The position numbers and the translations under genes were made by a program. From Shinella sp. (GTDB taxonomy: Bacteria; Pseudomonadota; Alphaproteobacteria; Rhizobiales; Rhizobiaceae), in the NCBI GenBank assembly GCA_003248775.1, contig QFQX01000088.1, positions 1 through 6,372 of the forward strand: a DNA stretch of 6,372 nucleotides, in the 5' to 3' direction. Positions 1 to 5,979 of this stretch are shown here, one piece after another. The notes under the pieces were generated by a model. That model saw only the letters and a program-made list of their open reading frames with translations. It searched no databases and was not told where the DNA came from. Each line of letters opens with the position of its first letter. Positions within the stretch are counted from its first letter, which is position 1.

Positions 1-1
1 A

Positions 2-76
2 TGGTGCTGCTAGAGAGATTTGAACTCTCGGCCTCTCCCTTACCAAGGGAGTGCTCTACCCCTGAGCTATAGCAGC
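2..76 (-). tRNA. tRNA-Thr, anticodon GGT
   Basis: Read on the minus strand, this folds into a complete cloverleaf. The acceptor stem is GCTGCTA with TAGCAGC, the D stem GCTC/GAGC, the anticodon stem CTCCC/GGGAG around loop TTGGTAA, and the T stem GAGAG/CTCTC around loop TTCAAAT. It is followed by discriminator A and an encoded CCA. Anticodon GGT reads ACC and ACT threonine codons. The gene is 75 nt including CCA and has no mismatched stem pairs. It is divergent from the next gene, so the 151-bp gap at 77-227 must hold its promoter; I see no convincing one there. Confidence 0.97.
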
Positions 77-227
77 ATCTTTGCGCGGCGTGTGTCGCCG
101 TTGCGAGCGAGCCGCCTATTGCCACAGCTTCGCGGGGAGCGCAACAGCAAAACGAACTTGGCGGGAAGAAATCCGTCTGCATTGCTCCAGTCTTTCGCAA
201 TGCGTGGTTTTCGTTTATCACGCCGGC

Positions 228-488
228 ATGACAGAAAATCGGCAAAACCCCGGGATTGCAGGGCCGGCGGCGGAAGCGGGCGGCGAAGATAGCATTTCAT
301 CTCGCTCACCTGTGGATAAACGCAAGGCGGCAGCGGAATTGGCGGCTGAGCGGCGCAAGGCGCGTGCGGCTGAAAAGCTGCGCGAGAATCTTCTCCGGCG
401 AAAACAACAGTCCCGTGCCCGCCGTGCCGGTCAGGCCGACGAGACGGATGGCCTGCCTGCCGCAAATTCGTCCCAACCCGATGATTAA
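228..488 (+). CDS. Small basic alpha-helical protein of unknown function
   Basis: This encodes 86 residues. Residues 1-28 are polar and probably disordered. Residues 29-67 form a strongly basic, Ala/Arg/Lys-rich segment that should be one long helix, containing ERRKARAAEKLRENLLRRK at 41-59 and ending in SRARRAG. The tail at 68-86 is acidic and polar (ADETDG, ending QPDD). There is no signal peptide, membrane segment or catalytic motif. The pattern LRxNLxRRKxQxRxRRAGxAD resembles small uncharacterised rhizobial proteins from memory, so I read it as a real gene; a nucleic-acid-binding role would be a guess from charge alone. The ATG at 228 has no clear Shine-Dalgarno sequence. The same frame stays open back to a TTG at 81, but that upstream peptide looks unlike protein. 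The gene lies 121 bp before murA on the same strand. Confidence 0.62.
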   Translation: MTENRQNPGIAGPAAEAGGEDSISSRSPVDKRKAAAELAAERRKARAAEKLRENLLRRKQQSRARRAGQADETDGLPAANSSQPDD

Positions 489-491
489 TCA

Positions 492-566
492 CTGCTGAAC
501 GGCCGAATTGAATAAGGTCTGTTTTTCGTCTAAACACCCTCGCGTCCGCGGGGGCGGGTTCAGCAG
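492..566. repeat. 9-bp inverted repeat upstream of murA
   Basis: CTGCTGAAC at 492-500 and GTTCAGCAG at 558-566 are perfect reverse complements separated by 57 bp. They flank the candidate murA promoter. They could be paired protein-binding half-sites or a stem in a transcript reading through from the gene upstream. There is no T-run after the right arm, so it is not a rho-independent terminator. A 9-bp match at this range may be chance. Confidence 0.4.
507..535 (+). promoter_or_regulatory. Candidate sigma-70 promoter for murA
   Basis: ATTGAA (507-512) and CTAAAC (530-535) are 17 bp apart. Each matches the rhizobial CTTGAC-N17-CTATAT consensus at 4 of 6 positions. Transcription would start near 541-543, leaving a murA leader of about 68 nt. 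The position fits, at the start of a long co-directional gene run, but the match is modest and rests on pattern only. Confidence 0.33.
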
Positions 567-609
567 CAATAAATGAAAGGCGGGCGCCAGTCCCGTTCAG
601 AAGGCTTAC

Positions 610-1902
610 ATGGATCGTATTCGGATTGTCGGCGGCAACGAGCTCAAGGGTATTATCCCGATCTCTGGCGCCAAGAACGCGGCGCTGCCTCTGATGATCG
701 CTTCGCTGCTGACCAGCGACACGCTGACGTTGGAAAACGTTCCGCATCTCGCCGACGTCGAATTGCTGCTGCGCATTCTCGGCAACCACGGTGTCGATGT
801 TTCCGTCAATGGTCGCCGGGAGCATCAGGATGGATCCTACTCTCGTACCATCCATTTCACCTGCCGCACCATTGCCGATACGACCGCTCCCTACGAACTT
901 GTCTCCAAGATGCGTGCGAGCTTCTGGGTCATCGGTCCGCTTTTGGCGCGCGAGGGCAAGGCACGGGTTTCCCTGCCGGGCGGTTGCGCGATTGGTACGC
1001 GTCCGGTCGATCTATTCATCGAAGGCCTGCAGGCGCTTGGCGCCGTGATGGAGATCGATGGCGGCTATATCAATGCAACCGCGCCGAAGGGTGGGTTGAT
1101 CGGCGCGACCTATCAATTCCCAAAGGTGTCCGTCGGCGCGACCCACGTGATGATGATGGCGGCTTCGCTTGCCCGTGGAACGACGGTGATCGGCAATGCG
1201 GCCCGGGAGCCCGAGGTCGTGGATCTCGCCAACTGCCTGAATGCCATGGGCGCGAAAATTTCTGGCGCAGGTACCTCGACGATCACCATCGAAGGTGTGT
1301 CGAGCCTTTCCGGCGCGCGCCACCGGGTTCTGCCTGACCGTATCGAAACCGGCACCTATGCGATGGCCGTCGCCATGACCGGTGGCGACGTCGTTCTGCA
1401 GGGAACGGATGCTTCGCTGCTCGATACCGCGCTCGAAGCGATCCGTCGCGCAGGCGCGGAAGTCACCGAGACCGATGGTGGCATTCGCGTCGTCGGCTAT
1501 GGTTCCAAAATTCGTCCGGTGGATATCGTTACCGAGCCTTTCCCCGGTTTCCCGACCGACCTGCAGGCGCAGTTCATGGGCCTGATGACCCGCGCCAACG
1601 GCGTTTCCCACGTCACCGAGACGATTTTCGAAAACCGCTTCATGCATGTGCAGGAGCTTGCCCGCCTCGGCGCCAAGATCACGCTTGCCGGCCAGACTGC
1701 CCGCATCGAGGGAACCAGCCGCCTGCGCGGTGCGCCGGTCATGGCAACCGACCTGCGTGCTTCGGTTTCGCTGGTGATCGCCGGTCTCGCGGCAGAGGGC
1801 GAAACCATGGTGTCGCGTGTGTACCATCTCGACCGTGGTTTCGAGCGCCTTGAAGAGAAGCTTACCCGTTGCGGAGCCATCGTCGAGCGTATCAGCGACT
1901 GA
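610..1902 (+). CDS. murA: UDP-N-acetylglucosamine 1-carboxyvinyltransferase MurA
   Basis: MurA transfers the enolpyruvyl group of phosphoenolpyruvate to UDP-GlcNAc, the first committed step of peptidoglycan synthesis, in the cytoplasm. The 430-residue protein has the EPSP-synthase-type double-domain fold. Visible family residues are Lys22-Asn23 in SGAKN, catalytic Cys126 in LPGGCAIGTRPVDLF (Cys115 in E. coli, the residue alkylated by fosfomycin), Arg131, the catalytic Asp317 in FPTDLQAQF (Asp305 in E. coli), and Arg409 in LDRGFERLEEKL. Cys rather than Asp at position 126 predicts a fosfomycin-sensitive enzyme. It is slightly longer than E. coli MurA (419), partly through an inserted stretch near residues 69-78. 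The ATG at 610 is preceded by AGAAGG at 599-604 with 5-nt spacing, and residues align with E. coli numbering from the first methionine, which supports this start. It heads the co-directional gene run. Confidence 0.97.
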   Translation: MDRIRIVGGNELKGIIPISGAKNAALPLMIASLLTSDTLTLENVPHLADVELLLRILGNHGVDVSVNGRREHQDGSYSRTIHFTCRTIADTTAPYELVSKMRASFWVIGPLLAREGKARVSLPGGCAIGTRPVDLFIEGLQALGAVMEIDGGYINATAPKGGLIGATYQFPKVSVGATHVMMMAASLARGTTVIGNAAREPEVVDLANCLNAMGAKISGAGTSTITIEGVSSLSGARHRVLPDRIETGTYAMAVAMTGGDVVLQGTDASLLDTALEAIRRAGAEVTETDGGIRVVGYGSKIRPVDIVTEPFPGFPTDLQAQFMGLMTRANGVSHVTETIFENRFMHVQELARLGAKITLAGQTARIEGTSRLRGAPVMATDLRASVSLVIAGLAAEGETMVSRVYHLDRGFERLEEKLTRCGAIVERISD

Positions 1903-2012
1903 CAGACTATCAATCTCCGTTCCTCGATGCCGTTGCGTCTTGCATTGCGGCAACCTATGTCGAAAGGATGTACGACGCTTCGCCTTCGGGCGGCCATTCG
2001 GGTAACGGTGAA

Positions 2013-2450
2013 ATGACAAGTCTGAAGCTGCTCGCTCTTGATAACGAAGACCTCTCGGTCATCTCCGCTCACATGCAGGATGCGGTCTTCCGTATTTCCG
2101 ACATGTCCTTCCAGCCGCGTGGTGGCCTTTTCTCGCTGGCGGCCAACCGTTTCGTCTGGGAAGATTCCGCCAGTCGCCGCAAGGCTTATGAGCGCCGTAG
2201 GGCTCTTTTGAGCTTCAAGCGCGTCTCTGCCGTGCGCTCGATCGGCTTTGACCGTGCCAATGGCGACAATGTGCTTTCGCTGCTGGCGGTGCGTTTCAGG
2301 GCGGAGGGCGAGGGGCCGGAAGGCGTATTGGAACTGGTGCTTTCCGGTGGCGGCATGATCGCCCTCGATGTGGAATGTATCGAAGCACAGCTTGCGGATA
2401 CCGGCGGGGCATGGGAAACCAGCCTGAAGCCCGATCATCCGGGTGAATGA
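2013..2450 (+). CDS. DUF2948 family protein
   Basis: This conserved alphaproteobacterial protein of 145 residues has no known function. The N-terminus (LKLLALDNEDLSVISAHMQD, residues 4-23) is the recognisable family opening. It is followed by RFVWE (46-50), a basic stretch ERRRALLSFKRV (60-71) and a C-terminal core with GGGMIALDVECIEAQLAD (112-129). There is no signal peptide, membrane helix or obvious catalytic cluster, so it is probably a soluble cytoplasmic protein. The ATG at 2013 is chosen because the family-like sequence begins there. An in-frame ATG at 1968 would add 15 non-conserved residues, and its only purine tract (GAAAGG) abuts the start codon. The site before 2013 is weak (GGTGA at 2006-2010). 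It sits 110 bp after murA and 48 bp before hisD, probably in the same transcript. Confidence 0.85.
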   Translation: MTSLKLLALDNEDLSVISAHMQDAVFRISDMSFQPRGGLFSLAANRFVWEDSASRRKAYERRRALLSFKRVSAVRSIGFDRANGDNVLSLLAVRFRAEGEGPEGVLELVLSGGGMIALDVECIEAQLADTGGAWETSLKPDHPGE

Positions 2451-2498
2451 ACGGCAGGCGACGAAAAAGCGCTGGCCGAGAAGAGGGACTGAAGAAAA

Positions 2499-3797
2499 GT
2501 GGCGATCTGGCTGGATCAGGCATCCGAGGGATTCGAGGAGAGGTTTTCCGCCTTTCTGACGACGAAGCGCGAAGTATCGGACGATGTCAACGACGTCGTG
2601 CGCGCGATCATCGATGATGTAAGGGCGCGCGGCGATGCGGCGCTTGCAGATTATTCGAAGCGGTTCGACGGTATCGATTTCGCCGAAGTGCCTATGCGGG
2701 TGAGCGAGGAGGAAATCGACGCGGCAATGGCCGAAGTCGATGAGGAAGTCATGGCGGCGCTGGAACTGGCCGCCGCCCGCATCGAAAAGCATCACGCCCG
2801 CCAGATGCCGAAAGACGATATCTACGAGGATGCGATCGGCGTTGGTCTCGGTTCGCGCTGGACTGCGATCGATGCGGTCGGTCTTTATGTTCCCGGCGGG
2901 ACGGCAAGCTATCCCAGTTCCGTATTGATGAATGCCGTTCCGGCAAGGGTCGCCGGAGTTCCGCGCATCGTCATGGTGGTTCCGGCTTCGGGCGGCGCGA
3001 TCAATCCCACGGTTCTGGCCGCTGCGCGCATTGCGGGCGTCCGCGAAATCTACCGTATCGGCGGTGCCCAGGCTGTTGCCGCGCTCGCCTATGGAACCCA
3101 GTCCATCGCGCCGGTCGCAAAGATCGTCGGCCCGGGCAATGCCTATGTCGCCGCCGCCAAGCGGCAGGTCTTCGGCACTGTTGGCATCGACATGATCGCG
3201 GGACCGTCGGAAGTGCTGGTCATCGCAGACGCCAACAACGATCCGGACTGGCTGGCTGCCGACCTTCTCGCCCAGGCCGAGCACGATCCGGGTGCCCAGT
3301 CGATCCTCATCACCGATGATGCAGCGCTCGGTAAAGCCGTCGAGGCTGCCGTCGAGCGCCAGCTCAAGTCGCTCAGCCGCTCGGAAACGGCCGCAGCAAG
3401 CTGGCGTGATTTCGGCGCGGTCATTCTCGTGCCGTCGCTCGAAGCCGCGATCCCGCTCGCAAACCGCATCGCTGCGGAACATCTCGAGCTTGCGGTCGAC
3501 GATCCGGATGCGCTGATGGCGGACGTGCGCAATGCCGGCGCCATCTTTGTCGGCCGGCACACACCCGAGGTCATCGGCGATTATGTCGGCGGCTCGAATC
3601 ACGTGTTGCCGACGGCCCGGTCCGCGCGATTCTCCTCCGGGCTAGGCGTGCTCGATTTCGTCAAGCGCACCTCGGTTCTACGGCTCGGCTCGGATCAACT
3701 GCGCCTGCTGGCGCCGGCGGCAATCGCTCTTGCCAGGAGCGAAGGCCTCGATGCCCATGCCCGATCGGTGGCCATCCGGCTCAATCTCGAAGGTTGA
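2499..3797 (+). CDS. hisD: Histidinol dehydrogenase HisD
   Basis: HisD carries out the last two steps of histidine synthesis, oxidising L-histidinol through histidinal to histidine with two NAD+, as a zinc-dependent cytoplasmic enzyme. The 432-residue protein is full length. It has VGLYVPGGTASYPSS (127-141), GPGNAYV with KRQVFG (211-226), and the zinc ligands Gln259 and His262 in AQAEHDPG. The catalytic Glu327-His328 lie in AAEHLEL, and the other zinc ligands are Asp361 in IGDYVGGSNH and His420 in LDAHARSV. All have direct counterparts in E. coli HisD. The start is GTG at 2499, giving MAIWLDQ, with GAGGGA at 2483-2488 as the ribosome site 10 nt away; no ATG is better placed. No other his gene is nearby, so hisD is detached from the rest of its pathway. 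UPF0262 follows after 3 bp. Confidence 0.97.
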   Translation: MAIWLDQASEGFEERFSAFLTTKREVSDDVNDVVRAIIDDVRARGDAALADYSKRFDGIDFAEVPMRVSEEEIDAAMAEVDEEVMAALELAAARIEKHHARQMPKDDIYEDAIGVGLGSRWTAIDAVGLYVPGGTASYPSSVLMNAVPARVAGVPRIVMVVPASGGAINPTVLAAARIAGVREIYRIGGAQAVAALAYGTQSIAPVAKIVGPGNAYVAAAKRQVFGTVGIDMIAGPSEVLVIADANNDPDWLAADLLAQAEHDPGAQSILITDDAALGKAVEAAVERQLKSLSRSETAAASWRDFGAVILVPSLEAAIPLANRIAAEHLELAVDDPDALMADVRNAGAIFVGRHTPEVIGDYVGGSNHVLPTARSARFSSGLGVLDFVKRTSVLRLGSDQLRLLAPAAIALARSEGLDAHARSVAIRLNLEG

Positions 3798-3800
3798 GTG

Positions 3801-4274
3801 ATGGCCAAGGGCGACTTCCGGCTTTGCGATGTTGTGCTGGACGAGACCATCGGCCGCTCGACGCCGGATGTCGAACATGAGCGTGCTGTCGCCATTTTCG
3901 ACCTGATCGAGGAGAACTCTTTCGAACCGGTTGGTCACACCGGTGGCCCCTACAAGCTCTATCTCTCGCTGGTCGACAGCAAGCTGGTCTTCTCGATCAG
4001 GACCGAGGCAGGCGAGGATGTCGCCACCCATATCCTGTCGCTGACGCCCTTCCGGCGGATCATCAAGGACTACTTCATGATCTGCGAAAGCTATTATGAA
4101 GCGATCCGGTCCTCGACGCCGAGCCAGATCGAGGCGATCGACATGGGGCGTCGGGGCATTCACAACGAGGGATCGCAGACGCTGCTGGATCGCCTGTCCG
4201 GCAAGATCAAGCTGGATTTCGATACGGCGCGGCGGCTTTTCACCCTCGTCTGCGTTCTCTATTGGCGCGGGTAG
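3801..4274 (+). CDS. UPF0262 family protein
   Basis: This conserved protein of alphaproteobacteria, 157 residues, has no known function. Family sequence runs end to end: DFRLCDVVLDE (5-15), GRSTPDVEHERAVAIFDLIEEN (18-39), ATHILSLTPFRRIIKDYFMICESYYEAIR (75-103), then IEAIDMGRRGIHNEGS (110-125) and the terminal LFTLVCVLYWRG. It is probably a soluble cytoplasmic protein, with two conserved Cys (9 and 95) and another near the C-terminus (151). ATG at 3801 is preferred over the adjacent in-frame GTG at 3798, which would only add one Met. The ribosome site AAGG (3790-3793) lies inside the end of hisD, so translation is probably coupled to hisD. The next gene starts 5 bp after its stop. Confidence 0.92.
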   Translation: MAKGDFRLCDVVLDETIGRSTPDVEHERAVAIFDLIEENSFEPVGHTGGPYKLYLSLVDSKLVFSIRTEAGEDVATHILSLTPFRRIIKDYFMICESYYEAIRSSTPSQIEAIDMGRRGIHNEGSQTLLDRLSGKIKLDFDTARRLFTLVCVLYWRG

Positions 4275-4279
4275 GGCCG

Positions 4280-4759
4280 ATGACCGGCGAGGAGGCTCCC
4301 GATCAGAAGGTCAGGATGCCGGGAGCCATTCTGTTCATCTGCGGCATGAATGCCATCCGCTCGCCCATGGCTGAGGCGATTGCCCGCCAGATGCTGCCGC
4401 GCGGCACCTATGTGGCATCTGCCGGAGTTCGCGCTGGCGAACGTGATCCGTTCGTCGATGTCGTTCTTGAGGAGATCGGTCTTTCGCTCGGCCGGCGTCG
4501 GCCGCAGACTCTGGAAGAGCTGGCAGACGATTTCTTCGATCTGGTGGTGACGCTTGCCCCGGAAGCGCATCATGCGGCACTGGAGCTGACCCGCTCATCG
4601 GCCGTCGAGGTGGTCTACTGGCCGATGCCGGATCCGACCGTTGCCTCCGGCACCCGCGAGCAGATTCTCGGCGCCTATCGCGAGGTGCGCGACCGTCTGA
4701 GCCGGCTGATTGCCGAGCGCCTTTTGCCCTCCGTCGGAGGTCAGACGGGGCCTGCCTGA
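4280..4759 (+). CDS. Low-molecular-weight protein-tyrosine-phosphatase-like protein
   Basis: This 159-residue protein has the LMW-PTP/arsenate reductase fold. The phosphate-binding loop CGMNAIRSPMAE puts the nucleophile Cys21 and Arg27 in a CX5R arrangement, followed by Ser28-Pro29. Asp118 in MPDPTVASG is the expected general acid. TYVASAGV (43-50) is the usual second strand of the family. Two features are atypical: the loop lacks the second Cys of the usual CxGNxCRS pattern (Ile26 here), and Cys21 is the only cysteine in the protein. Thioredoxin-coupled arsenate reductases need more than one, so arsenate reduction by that route is unlikely. The DP loop also lacks the aromatic residues common in tyrosine phosphatases, so the substrate is unknown. 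ATG at 4280 follows AGGG with close spacing; an in-frame TTG at 4262 lies inside UPF0262 and is less likely. Confidence 0.86.
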   Translation: MTGEEAPDQKVRMPGAILFICGMNAIRSPMAEAIARQMLPRGTYVASAGVRAGERDPFVDVVLEEIGLSLGRRRPQTLEELADDFFDLVVTLAPEAHHAALELTRSSAVEVVYWPMPDPTVASGTREQILGAYREVRDRLSRLIAERLLPSVGGQTGPA

Positions 4760-4783
4760 AACAAATTGGAAAAGCGCACGCTA

Positions 4784-4802
4784 CAAGGTTCACAAAACCT
4801 TG
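4784..4802 (+). repeat. Perfect 7-bp hairpin upstream of infA
   Basis: CAAGGTT (4784-4790) and AACCTTG (4796-4802) form a perfect stem around the loop CACAA. The loop is itself complementary to TTGTG at 4807-4811, so an alternative pairing or a tight pseudoknot can be drawn. No T-run follows, so it is not an ordinary terminator of the upstream genes. It lies 78 bp before the infA start and could be a leader RNA element, an operator, or a transcript-stabilising stem. Confidence 0.5.
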
Positions 4803-4842
4803 GTGATTGTGTAGTTTCCGCCCACATTTTCGGAGGCCCGCC

Positions 4843-4872
4843 GTGGCCCCGGCCAACATCCAAGAAAGATAA
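4843..4872 (+). CDS. Possible 9-codon leader ORF ahead of infA
   Basis: GTG at 4843 opens a mini-ORF coding for MAPANIQER and stops with TAA at 4870-4872, 7 bp before the infA ATG. It is preceded by GGAGG at 4832-4836 with 6-nt spacing, the strongest ribosome-binding sequence in this gap. The infA start itself has only a distant, weak purine stretch (AAGAAAG, 4862-4868). It is out of frame with infA, so it is not an N-terminal extension. A plausible reading is that ribosomes load here, terminate and reinitiate at infA. The alternative is that GGAGG is fortuitous. Nothing in the peptide suggests amino-acid-specific attenuation. Confidence 0.35.
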   Translation: MAPANIQER

Positions 4873-4879
4873 CCGCTCT

Positions 4880-5098
4880 ATGGCAAAAGAAGAAGTCCTC
4901 GAATTTCCCGGCGTCGTCACCGAATTGCTGCCCAACGCGACGTTCCGGGTGAAGCTGGAAAACGAGCACGAGATCATCGCCCATACGGCCGGCCGCATGC
5001 GCAAGAACCGTATCCGTGTTCTCGCCGGCGACAAGGTCCTGGTGGAGATGACGCCCTACGACCTGACCAAGGGTCGTATCACCTACCGCTTCAAGTAA
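4880..5098 (+). CDS. infA: Translation initiation factor IF-1
   Basis: IF-1 binds the A site of the 30S subunit and works with IF-2 and IF-3 to set up correct initiation. The 72-residue protein is one S1-type OB fold covering the whole length. It has MAKEEVLEFPGVV (1-13), ATFRVKLENEHEIIAHTAGRM (20-40) and RKNRIRVLAGDKVLVEMTPYDLTKGRITYRF (41-71), the standard family signature with the usual length. ATG at 4880 gives the invariant MAKE start; a longer frame upstream does not resemble protein. It stands 120 bp after the phosphatase-like gene and 37 bp before maf, so it could start its own transcript with maf and yacG, although I found no convincing promoter in the gap. Confidence 0.98.
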   Translation: MAKEEVLEFPGVVTELLPNATFRVKLENEHEIIAHTAGRMRKNRIRVLAGDKVLVEMTPYDLTKGRITYRFK

Positions 5099-5135
5099 AG
5101 CGCTCTCCCGACGAACGAATGCCGCGAGAGGTCGC

Positions 5136-5756
5136 ATGGAGCTGAGACAGAAGCTGATACTGGCCTCCGGGTCGCCGCGCCGCCTCGACCTGCTCAAGCA
5201 GGCCGGGATCGAACCCGCGCGGCTGATGCCCATGGATCTGGACGAGACGCCGAAGAAGTCCGAGCACCCGCGTTCGCTGGCGCGCCGGCTTTCGGCGGAA
5301 AAGGCGCGCGCCTGCTACGATCAGATCCGCTCGGATCTCCAGTGGAACGACAGCTACATCATCGCCGCCGACACCGTCGTTGCGGTCGGGCGTCGCATTC
5401 TGCCCAAGGCGGAATATCTCGAGGAAGCGTCGTCGGCGCTCCATCTCCTGTCCGGCCGCAGCCACTGGGTGTTCACCGGTGTCTGCCTGATCACGCCGGA
5501 AGGCATTACGCGCCAGAAGGTTGCCGAGACCAAGGTTCGTTTCAAGCGCCTGTCGAGCCACGAGATCGAGAGCTATCTCGCCTCCGGTCAGTGGCGCGGC
5601 AAGGCGGGCGCCTATGCGATCCAGGGGATCGCCGGCTGCTTCCCGCAGAAACTCGTCGGTTCCTACACCAATGTCGTCGGCCTGCCGCTGTTCGAGACCA
5701 TGCAGATGCTCTCGGGCGAGGGCTTCGACGTACAGACCGGCTGGACGGAGGGCTGA
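5136..5756 (+). CDS. maf: Maf family nucleoside triphosphate pyrophosphatase (YhdE type)
   Basis: Maf proteins hydrolyse non-canonical and some canonical nucleoside triphosphates to monophosphates and pyrophosphate. The 206-residue protein carries the phosphate-binding opening LASGSPRRLDLL (9-20), Glu55-Lys56 in LSAEKARA, the catalytic Asp79 in IIAADTVV, Lys91 in LPKAEY, and GKAGAYAIQG (155-164) with GSYTNVVGLPLFET (175-188). The last two blocks match E. coli YhdE rather than YceF, which suggests activity on dTTP and UTP; this is inferred from motif type. The ATG at 5136 has GAGAGG (5126-5131) at 4-nt spacing and puts the SGSPRR motif at the usual distance from the N-terminus. The yacG start lies 3 bp after the stop, so the two are translationally close. 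Confidence 0.95.
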   Translation: MELRQKLILASGSPRRLDLLKQAGIEPARLMPMDLDETPKKSEHPRSLARRLSAEKARACYDQIRSDLQWNDSYIIAADTVVAVGRRILPKAEYLEEASSALHLLSGRSHWVFTGVCLITPEGITRQKVAETKVRFKRLSSHEIESYLASGQWRGKAGAYAIQGIAGCFPQKLVGSYTNVVGLPLFETMQMLSGEGFDVQTGWTEG

Positions 5757-5759
5757 ACG

Positions 5760-5972
5760 ATGAGCAACGATCCGTCCTCCCATTCGGCAAAGGTCGAGCC
5801 CCTGCGCAAGGCGCTGCCTTGCCCGGAATGCCGCAAGCCTTCGCAGCGGGAGCACTACCCCTTCTGCTCCGACCGCTGCCGCACTCTCGATCTGTCACGC
5901 TGGCTGAAAGGTTCCTACGCGATCCCGGTCGTCGAGGACGAATCCAGCGCCGAAGACGACGGCCGCAACTGA
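5760..5972 (+). CDS. yacG: DNA gyrase inhibitor YacG
   Basis: YacG is a small zinc-binding protein that in E. coli binds the GyrB subunit and blocks DNA binding by gyrase. This 70-residue copy has all four zinc ligands in the family spacing, Cys21-x2-Cys24 and Cys36-x3-Cys40, in CPECRKP and YPFCSDRC. These are followed by the conserved helix RTLDLSRWLKGSYAIPV (41-57), which in this family contributes to GyrB contact. Both ends are short, polar and probably disordered (acidic EDESSAEDD tail). The ATG at 5760 has a strong GGAGGG site (5747-5752) inside the end of maf with 7-nt spacing. It is the last gene of the co-directional run. Confidence 0.95.
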   Translation: MSNDPSSHSAKVEPLRKALPCPECRKPSQREHYPFCSDRCRTLDLSRWLKGSYAIPVVEDESSAEDDGRN

Positions 5973-5979
5973 AACTTCA

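Noticed and set aside
116..144. Possible minus-strand promoter for tRNA-Thr: TTGCGC (144-139) and CAATAG (121-116) with 17-bp spacing.
   Set aside because: The -35 match is only 3 of 6 and the -10 match is weak, so it is not distinguishable from chance.
157..185. CTTGGC (157-162) as a -35 box for the small CDS at 228.
   Set aside because: It matches the -35 consensus well, but the sequence 17-18 bp downstream (CATTGC / ATTGCT) is not a usable -10 box.
573..1337. A 254-codon plus-strand frame starting in the murA leader.
   Set aside because: It is a shifted frame of murA with Arg/Gly-rich composition and no family motif; murA has all its catalytic residues in the other frame.
1497..3602. A 701-codon open frame on the minus strand spanning the end of murA, the DUF2948 gene and most of hisD.
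   Set aside because: It lies antisense to three well-recognised genes, has the Arg/Asp/His-rich composition typical of antisense frames in high-GC DNA, and shows no recognisable domain.
4280..4759. Annotation as arsenate reductase ArsC.
   Set aside because: The protein has one cysteine only and no neighbouring ars genes, so the thioredoxin-coupled relay cannot operate; phosphatase-like is the safer call.
5091..5855. A 254-codon minus-strand frame opposite maf.
   Set aside because: It is antisense to a complete maf gene, with no ribosome site or domain that I recognise.
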